A stretch of DNA of 64,000 nt. Source: Mycteria americana. Lineage: Eukaryota > Chordata > Aves > Ciconiiformes > Ciconiidae. The position numbers were made by a program, and so were the translations under genes. The DNA lies in assembly GCF_035582795.1 (NCBI RefSeq), contig NC_134365.1, positions 75,807,635-75,871,634 on the forward strand, written 5' to 3'. Under the pieces are notes generated by a model that was not told the origin of the DNA, did no database searches, and worked only from the letters and a program-made list of their open reading frames with translations. Positions within the stretch are counted from its first letter, which is position 1, and each line of letters opens with the position of its first letter. Of this stretch, positions 58,101 to 64,000 are shown piece by piece.

Positions 58101-60783
58101 GCTGCATTCTGTCATACAGATCCTTTCGCTGGCTCTCATCTGAGATGAATCGACGTCCCTCTACAAAAGCAGTGGGAAAAAGGGTGAAAACAACCTCCTA
58201 AATCTGTTGTAATTCCTACCTTACAATCCCTAAAGTAGTCTTTTCAAGATACAAAATTACAGCAATACTTCTACAAACATAAAATGGGAGGCATAAGTCC
58301 ATCCCAGGGTCTTTCCAAATCAGTAATAGCCCATCCTAAACCAGAACACTCAAGATATACTTTATTCCATAGAACAGGTGTTTCAGCACTTTTCATTCTT
58401 GTATTAACCTGCTGTAGGAACTGTACGTAGGGAGGCATTTACTGTCTTTTCCTCACTCTTTCCTCGACTGCTGTACGGTCAAGAGTCTTCAATCTCTTTG
58501 CTGGACTATAAAGTATTGCCTTTTAGAGGCATATTTCTATTTAAAAAATGAAAAAAAAACTAAAAAAATAAAATCACATTACTTCCTATGCATCAATAAG
58601 AATGATACACAGGTTGGTATGGAAGTAACACACTGCATTATTCAGTTGGAAGAATTAAACAAAACAAAAAAGGGCCAAATTCTTTGCATTTATGAATAGG
58701 AATAATTTCATCAATGTCACTAGAACTTCTTCCAGCTACACTTACAGTTGTTTAGAGCCTATATTTATTTCGTGTTGTTATTATTTGTATTGTCTCCCTT
58801 TTGCATTTCTCTCAGGATTGTAAGCTTCAATTTTTTTTTTTATTTCAAGGAAGCTATTTTTCTTGCTCTCTTAATACCTACCTTGCCTGATAGCTTTTAA
58901 TTTTGAAACAACAATTCAGAATAGAATTTTTAAAAATACTAATATTTCTGTTAAATTTCATGGGTTTGCATCAAAGGACAAAATCTCTCTTTGGCTCTAA
59001 ATTTTATCTTTATATTTAGTGCTTCTTTAACTCTGGACTAATACAAACTCAAAAGGTCATTTGCACAATGTTAACACCACGATATTGATAACACTGACAT
59101 CCAAGTTCTCCTCAGAAGAGGTTGCTTGTGGTCTTAATAGAACTCTAATGCAAGATTCTTGTAATAGGAATGTGTGTTCTCCTATTGCTTGAGAAGATGT
59201 TTTAATAAAGCCTGAGTGAGAATAAGGAATGATAACTATATCCAGTGCATCTTAAACTCCCTTTAAGATTATTTCAGGTAAGGAAATAGCCTTTCCAATA
59301 GGTTTTACAATCAAGCTTCAAACTCTATACATTTTCAGCACTTTGTTTTGCTTTTCTTCTTCCAACACTTGCTTTCTTCAATTTGATTCTTTCAAAATTA
59401 ATAATAATACTGGCAATACCACTGTTTCAGAGACAAGAAGAAATACCAACTAGCACATCCCTGCAGGCCTCAGAACTTCTACCTCCACAGCATCCTCGGG
59501 GATTTACTGCTTGTGTGGAGCCAAACAGATCAGGAATAATCCAGTGGTAGAGAAAGTTACCTCCTCAAAATGGAAAGAGCTTGGGACTTACGTGCACCCT
59601 TCAAATAGAGCATAGCCTGAGGAGTCCAGTTTCTCCTTTGGAAATGAGCCTTTATGCCAAAAAAGAGAAGAGACGTGTCAACGTTGCATGCCATTACTAA
59701 CTAGCACAAATACTTAAACGGCACCAGCCTGTGAGATTCACGGATGCTGCGCATTGAGCCTGAGCAAGCTGTTTACCTGAGGTGCACTCCAGGAGAAAGA
59801 TATGAAGGACGCTGCCAGGAACAGTGCCATTGCAGGTGCTGTCAGTTTACGCAGTCCCTGTGCACAACAAAGAACCACAAGGTACAGGAAAAGCCTTTCA
59901 GATCTGTAGATCCTCTCAACTTCAAATCTAAATGTGAGGGTATTTCCAGTTGCTCCTTTCTCCCTGTCTTGCTGCCAAACCTCCTCTTGCTCAGTGGCTA
60001 TTTCAGCTTCAATACACAGCGATCTGATGGGAGGAGGAATGTGAAATCAAACATACTTTATTGTCTTTACTCATATTCGGTATAAGGGTTCCATACCGGT
60101 GAGAACTGCCATCGAGGCAAGCACCTTTTGTGCTCCTATTTACAAGGACATTAGGTCCTCCAGAAATGAGAATAGTGTACAAACTAAGGGGGAAAGATGA
60201 TATAAAGTATATCTTGATTTTACCAAACCATGAATCATAGAGTTTAGCCAACAAGGAAACGTAGGGACTTGCCATTCCAAACAAACCAACCAACCAGGAG
60301 AGCAGATCACTACTTCCTCAGGAAAAGAAAGTTTTTTAAATTTAGCATCCTATTTGCATCAACCGTGATTACACACATGTCACGAGAGAGGCTTTTTTGA
60401 TTCTTGGAGTTTGTTCACTGATGTAGCACATGCAAATGAAAGCATTGAGCATGAATCCTCTGCGAACAAGTTGCACCTCTGCTTGTTCGCACAGACCATG
60501 TTGTTATTCGTGCATTGATAACAGTGATGGGCAACAGAGAGCATCTAACATTATGATTCACAGTGGTTTATTTCATCCTCTTTTTGAGAGTACATTGTGT
60601 TATTAATGTTTTTTTAATGCAGTTATTTCAGGCACACTGAATATAACTATATTCCTCTCAGGTTATGTTTGAGTTAAAATTATTAAGACCCCCTGCAGTT
60701 CCTAAATATTACACTCACATGAAAAAGCATAAATTGCAAACTAAATGTTTCCCACACACCAAAAGAGTCTCACTCACCTTCAT
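55048..60783 (-). CDS. SPX: Spexin prepropeptide (whole gene, 6 coding exons)
   Basis: SPX encodes a secreted neuropeptide hormone of the spexin/galanin/kisspeptin group that acts on galanin receptors 2 and 3 and is tied to feeding, fat and glucose metabolism. Six - strand coding exons join to 354 nt and 117 residues (116 in human). Residues 1 to about 26 form a signal peptide with the hydrophobic core MALFLAASFISF. RR at 34-35 precedes NWTPQAMLYLKGAQ at 36-49, the same 14 residues as human mature spexin. G50-R51-R52 provides amidation and cleavage. The precursor ends LSNW, like the human LLNW. All introns are GT-AG and all phases agree. The gene faces GYS2 tail to tail, as I recall for human chromosome 12. 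Confidence 0.95.
55107..57358 (-). other. SPX intron 5
   Basis: This intron is about 2.25 kb. No recognised element. Confidence 0.85.
57359..57445 (-). CDS. SPX: SPX coding exon 5 (residues 70-98, plus 1 nt)
   Basis: This 87-nt exon encodes ETRSRNTNPLSLSEAAALFL and SSLRKAQEE. It aligns with human SPNPQLLTIPEAATILLASL. The donor is GTAAAT and the acceptor AATTCTAG. Confidence 0.94.
57446..58097 (-). other. SPX intron 4
   Basis: This is a 652-base intron with nothing recognisable in it. Confidence 0.88.
58098..58160 (-). CDS. SPX: SPX coding exon 4 (residues 49-69, plus 1 nt)
   Basis: This 63-nt exon completes Q49 of mature spexin and encodes GRRFISDESQRKDLYDRMQL. It carries the amidation glycine and the RR cleavage site. 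The donor is GTAAGT and the acceptor TTTTGTAG. Confidence 0.96.
58161..59591 (-). other. SPX intron 3
   Basis: This intron is about 1.4 kb. It contains A-rich runs (about 58541-58572) and no gene-like sequence. Confidence 0.88.
59592..59649 (-). CDS. SPX: SPX coding exon 3 (residues 30-48, plus 1 nt)
   Basis: This 58-nt exon encodes AHFQRRNWTPQAMLYLKGA, carrying the RR processing site and 13 of the 14 hormone residues. The donor is a strong GTAAGT. Confidence 0.97.
59650..59776 (-). other. SPX intron 2
   Basis: This is a short 127-base intron with donor GTAAAC and acceptor CATAAAG, preceded by a pyrimidine tract. Confidence 0.88.
59777..59857 (-). CDS. SPX: SPX coding exon 2 (residues 3-29, signal peptide)
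   Basis: This 81-nt exon encodes GLRKLTAPAMALFLAASFI and ends SFSWSAPQ. The GLR start and APQ end match human SPX around a diverged hydrophobic core. An internal Met (M12) could serve as an alternative start that keeps the hydrophobic core. Confidence 0.9.
59858..60777 (-). other. SPX intron 1
   Basis: This is a 920-base intron with donor GTGAGT. I see nothing recognisable in it. Confidence 0.82.
60778..60783 (-). CDS. SPX: SPX coding exon 1 (ATG AAG, two codons)
   Basis: On the - strand AAGT-ATG-AAG is followed at once by donor GTGAGTGAG. Only Met-Lys is coded here, exactly as in the human protein (MK before GLR). Six coding bases cannot be proved by similarity alone, but position, phase and donor strength fit. 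Confidence 0.8.
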
Positions 60784-60862
60784 ACTTAGTTCAGTGGCAA
60801 ATCTTCAGTCTTCTTTTCTTGGGATAATGTGTCACAAGATCTCCTACAGGTTTGGGGGTCCC

Positions 60863-60870
60863 TTTTTAAA
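60863..60870 (-). promoter_or_regulatory. Possible TATA-like box of SPX
   Basis: The - strand reads TTTAAAAA about 80 bases upstream of the SPX start codon. That would place a transcription start about 50 bases before the ATG. No other promoter element is clear. Confidence 0.35.
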
Positions 60871-63800
60871 TCTTCGGAGTGAAGGTACCCTCCCCTTCTG
60901 TGGCAGGGCGGAGGAGTCTAAAGGGATCTCTTGTCAGCCCTGTAGATGGAGAAGTAGAAGGTCTGATGACTCCTGAGGGAAACCTGTAGTCTTCAGGAAG
61001 TCAGGGAAATGATTGAAAGATGGACACACTTGGAGATGCACTCCATTAGCCAGGTGAATACCTTCTGAATACATCAGCATCAGCCCTGTGCATTTGCAAT
61101 ACATCACCTTCTTGCTAGATGATCGATAACCACAGCCAGAAGCAGGTATTAATATGGATGATGAGTGTTTACCTAGGATAATCTAACATATATCAGATTG
61201 CTATCCCTTGTGGGAGTTGGAAAAGTTAGTAAATTACTCTCCAGTCATGACATGCCAACATCAAGCAAAAGGTGACTTATCCAGCGTCGCTAGCTTGAGG
61301 TTATTCCTAGCATACATTTAGAGGATGCAGTCTCTTGTTTGATTCTCTAACTATCTCTTGTATCTAGTTTTCCTACACACAAATAAAAACACAAAGCTGA
61401 ATTAAAAAAACACAAAAAAAAACCCCAACCCTCAATAGTCAGAAACATTTTTCTGCCTCATGGATTGGTTGGAGTAAAAGCCCAGATCGTGGGCTTGAAT
61501 AGGTCAAGCGGTGGAGCAGTAAACAGAAAAAAGGCAGAAAGTGGGAATCAGAGAAGCCATTTCCATAAGCTACTTCTAAGTGATTGTTCGACTCATCACA
61601 GTCACGGATGGTGGGTTTGGTCCTCAGGCAAAGAGCTACTCATCCTTGATGCCTAGCCTTGCTGGTTCTGTAGCTAGGGCTTTTATCTCTGCTCCTTCGT
61701 TTTTTCCTTTGTAAAATGGGAGAGGGGAGCAGAAGGGGAAGCAAAGCAAACAGGGAGCCAGAAATTTGCTGATTCGAAGATTGGCCAGTAGAAAGTTTAC
61801 TGCGGCAGCCTCACACACAGGACCAGCCTGTGGTGTAACAAAAATACAGGTCAGCCCGCATGTGTGACAGACACGTGCTCGTGCGTGTGGAGTCTGAGCG
61901 AGGAGTGCGCCAACAGGCACTGCTAAGGCTTGCTAAGAGCTTTTCCCCGACGTGATGTGTCTGTGGAGACTGCTCTGAAGCACACTGTTAGTGAAGGTGC
62001 AATTGCTCTCTTGCTTTTGGGGGGGATATTGCTCTGTTCTCTGCTCATACCAACCAGAATTGTTCATCGAATATACAGACCTGGCATTAGCTGCAGCTCA
62101 CTCTCGCGTAGATGCAAGAAATGAGAGGGAAGTTCAGGTTTTGGGCTCATGCAGCTCTCGTGATGGCTGGGAGCTGCTGTTATACCTCTATCCTTTAAAA
62201 AGGCCATGCCATGATGCACCCTAGCCAGCAGAAGGGATTCTACTTGCATCTGCTTCAATGTGAAGTTTACATTTTCCCTGCTCTTTTCCTCTTGCTCTGA
62301 CAGATCAGAGACATTTCTTGATGATGCTTAACCCTTAGCCTTAGAAAGGGGCTATGCATTGCATCCAGGAGACATTTAACAAGCAGAGACTTGGAAAAGA
62401 TAAAGCTACTCACCTATTCCCTTCTGTAGCGACTTCAGAGCCTCTCTTTACGCACAGGCCACAGGGCCAGAATCAAAACACACAACTGAGTCTGTGAAAA
62501 ATAACGCCTTACCTTTGGTATTGGTCAATGTAAAGTATATTCTCTTCACAATGGTTCTCCTTGTGGTAGAAAAACCAGAACGTGTTTGGCACTGAAAATA
62601 AGCTCTGGTTCTCCTGCCACTGGAATGAGTCAAGTTAACAGAAAATAAACTGAGAAGACAACCAGCTCAGCCCCTTCAGTTGGAACTGGGGAGAAGGGGA
62701 AGAGAATGGGAGGCACGGAGAAAGATTTATGTTGTTACCACACTGTAGAAAGACAGCTTCAGCTTTTCTTATCTTTTGACCACTTTACAACGTCTGAGCT
62801 GCTCTGAGTTGGTGTTGCTGGATTCTCACTCTCTCTTCCCAACCTGGCTGTATTGCCAGAGTCCCACTCGCCTCCTTGTAGAGACTGGGCCTTGTCTGAG
62901 GCTGTCTGGAGGGCAGCAGGGAGCTGAACTGGACAGGTCAAAACCTGAACTGGCTTATTGCGGGGTCAAGTGACCATCAGCTCAAGAGCAAACGCGGGGC
63001 CTTGACAGCATCCTCTTAAATTAAATGGTTTTAATGTTGTACCATCGGATGTCTCAATGGCACTAAGGTGTCTAGAAGTGAAGTGTTTAGGTTCAACCAG
63101 TAGCAAGAGACAGGCTACCTTGCCCAAACACCATCCAGGGCACCTGAGACACGCACATGGGACTGCCAGCTGTGACACAGGGCCTGCAAGAGACCCAAGA
63201 CTTGTGGAGAAGCAGCTGAAGGGCAGGCAGGATCCCTAGGGCACCTAACATGTCACTAATTGCTTTTGACTAGGAACTGAATCACTCCTACAGAGTGGAG
63301 GGAAACGGGACTTCAAAGAGCACCTCTGGCCGCAGAGGGTAGAGCATTAAGAGAGAAGAACTGAATTCCCCTCTGGAGATGTCTGTGTCTCCTCATTGGC
63401 TTCAGACAGCATTTTACACAGACATCAGGTGAAATGAACCCAATCCCAAAATGAATTTCCATAATGTTTTTTTTTCCAAAAAGTTTTTATTTTTCCCTTA
63501 AATTCTCTGTGCCTTTGTGACTTAGGGCCCTAAATCCATTTATTTTTACTATGACCAGAGATTCTAAGTTGCTTTGGTGTTTCAAAAAAATATATTTCAA
63601 AACCACCTCCCTGGAAATCTCTAAGAAGTCTGCGTGCAGAACAAAGAACTCCAGGTTTGTCAATTCTACTTTAGTGATTAAAATTTAAAAGACTCTTCTT
63701 CTCCCTTCATAGCTCTTTCTTGTCATGATCCTGTGAGAAGGTGGTCATACTACTCTTCCCAGAAATCTAACCACTTCTAGGATGGCATATGGGACATGAT

Positions 63801-64000
63801 TTATTCGCAAACAGCAACGGGAGGCAATACTTTTGGAAGGAAATGCATGTACTGAGAGTGTCTGCATTTGCAAAAAAACATGCGGATGTGTATGGGCATA
63901 TGTAAGCTTGTACTCTTGAAAAATGAAGTAGCCTATAATCGGGTTATGGATCATAACACACTAAAAAACTACAGCACTTCAGGATGATGAGCTGTACATG
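60871..64000. other. Upstream flank of SPX, no recognised gene
   Basis: From remembered gene order GOLT1B should lie to the right on the - strand. I looked for its four-helix membrane protein and found no exon, so its 3' end is probably beyond the edge. The DNA is somewhat richer in GC and CpG around 61850-61930, with one CACGTG E-box at 61872-61877. Short open frames here resemble nothing known. TTTATT motifs near 63487 and 63798 could be distal - strand polyadenylation signals, but nothing ties them to a gene. Confidence 0.55.

Noticed and set aside
61930-62124. Frame with a hydrophobic stretch, considered as part of GOLT1B
   Set aside because: It is on the wrong strand for the expected GOLT1B orientation and lacks the GOLT1 sequence pattern.

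Overview
This window is vertebrate genomic DNA, most likely from a bird. It holds long AT-rich introns with GT-AG boundaries, few interspersed repeats, and two 5'-truncated CR1 LINE copies whose 3' ends carry the avian CR1 terminal octamer repeat. Nothing bacterial, phage-like or operon-like was seen. The gene order matches the human 12p12.1 neighbourhood as I recall it (LDHB, GYS2, SPX, GOLT1B). The species cannot be fixed from the sequence; the CR1 type suits a neoavian bird.

Layout. Positions 1-2878 are 5' flank, with one short, dense CpG cluster (about 565-705) that contains a CTCF-like site. Positions 2879-50669 hold a complete liver-type glycogen synthase gene, GYS2, on the + strand. 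Its 16 coding exons total 2115 nt and encode 704 residues; a polyadenylation signal lies at 51344-51349. Intron 1 carries one CR1 copy (about 7564-8267) and intron 2 a second (about 15346-15940), both antisense to the gene. Positions 51370-54600 are the gap between two convergent genes. Positions 55048-60783 on the - strand hold a complete spexin gene, SPX, with six coding exons encoding 117 residues. The exons are so small (6 to 87 nt) that no single open frame shows the gene. Positions 60784-64000 are SPX upstream DNA in which I recognise no further gene.

How the genes relate. GYS2 is the rate-limiting enzyme of liver glycogen synthesis. It is inhibited by phosphorylation at N- and C-terminal serines and activated by glucose 6-phosphate, and all the residues for both controls are present. 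SPX encodes a secreted, amidated 14-residue peptide hormone of the galanin/kisspeptin family linked to feeding and metabolism. The two genes converge tail to tail and nothing in the sequence shows co-regulation.

I found no convincing unknown system. The points most worth a second look are the SPX gene with its start codon on a 6-nt coding exon segment, the altered processing site in the spexin precursor, the diverged and lengthened start of GYS2 exon 4 with two in-frame acceptors, the orphan CpG cluster with a CTCF-like site, and several perfect hairpins and local duplications in introns.
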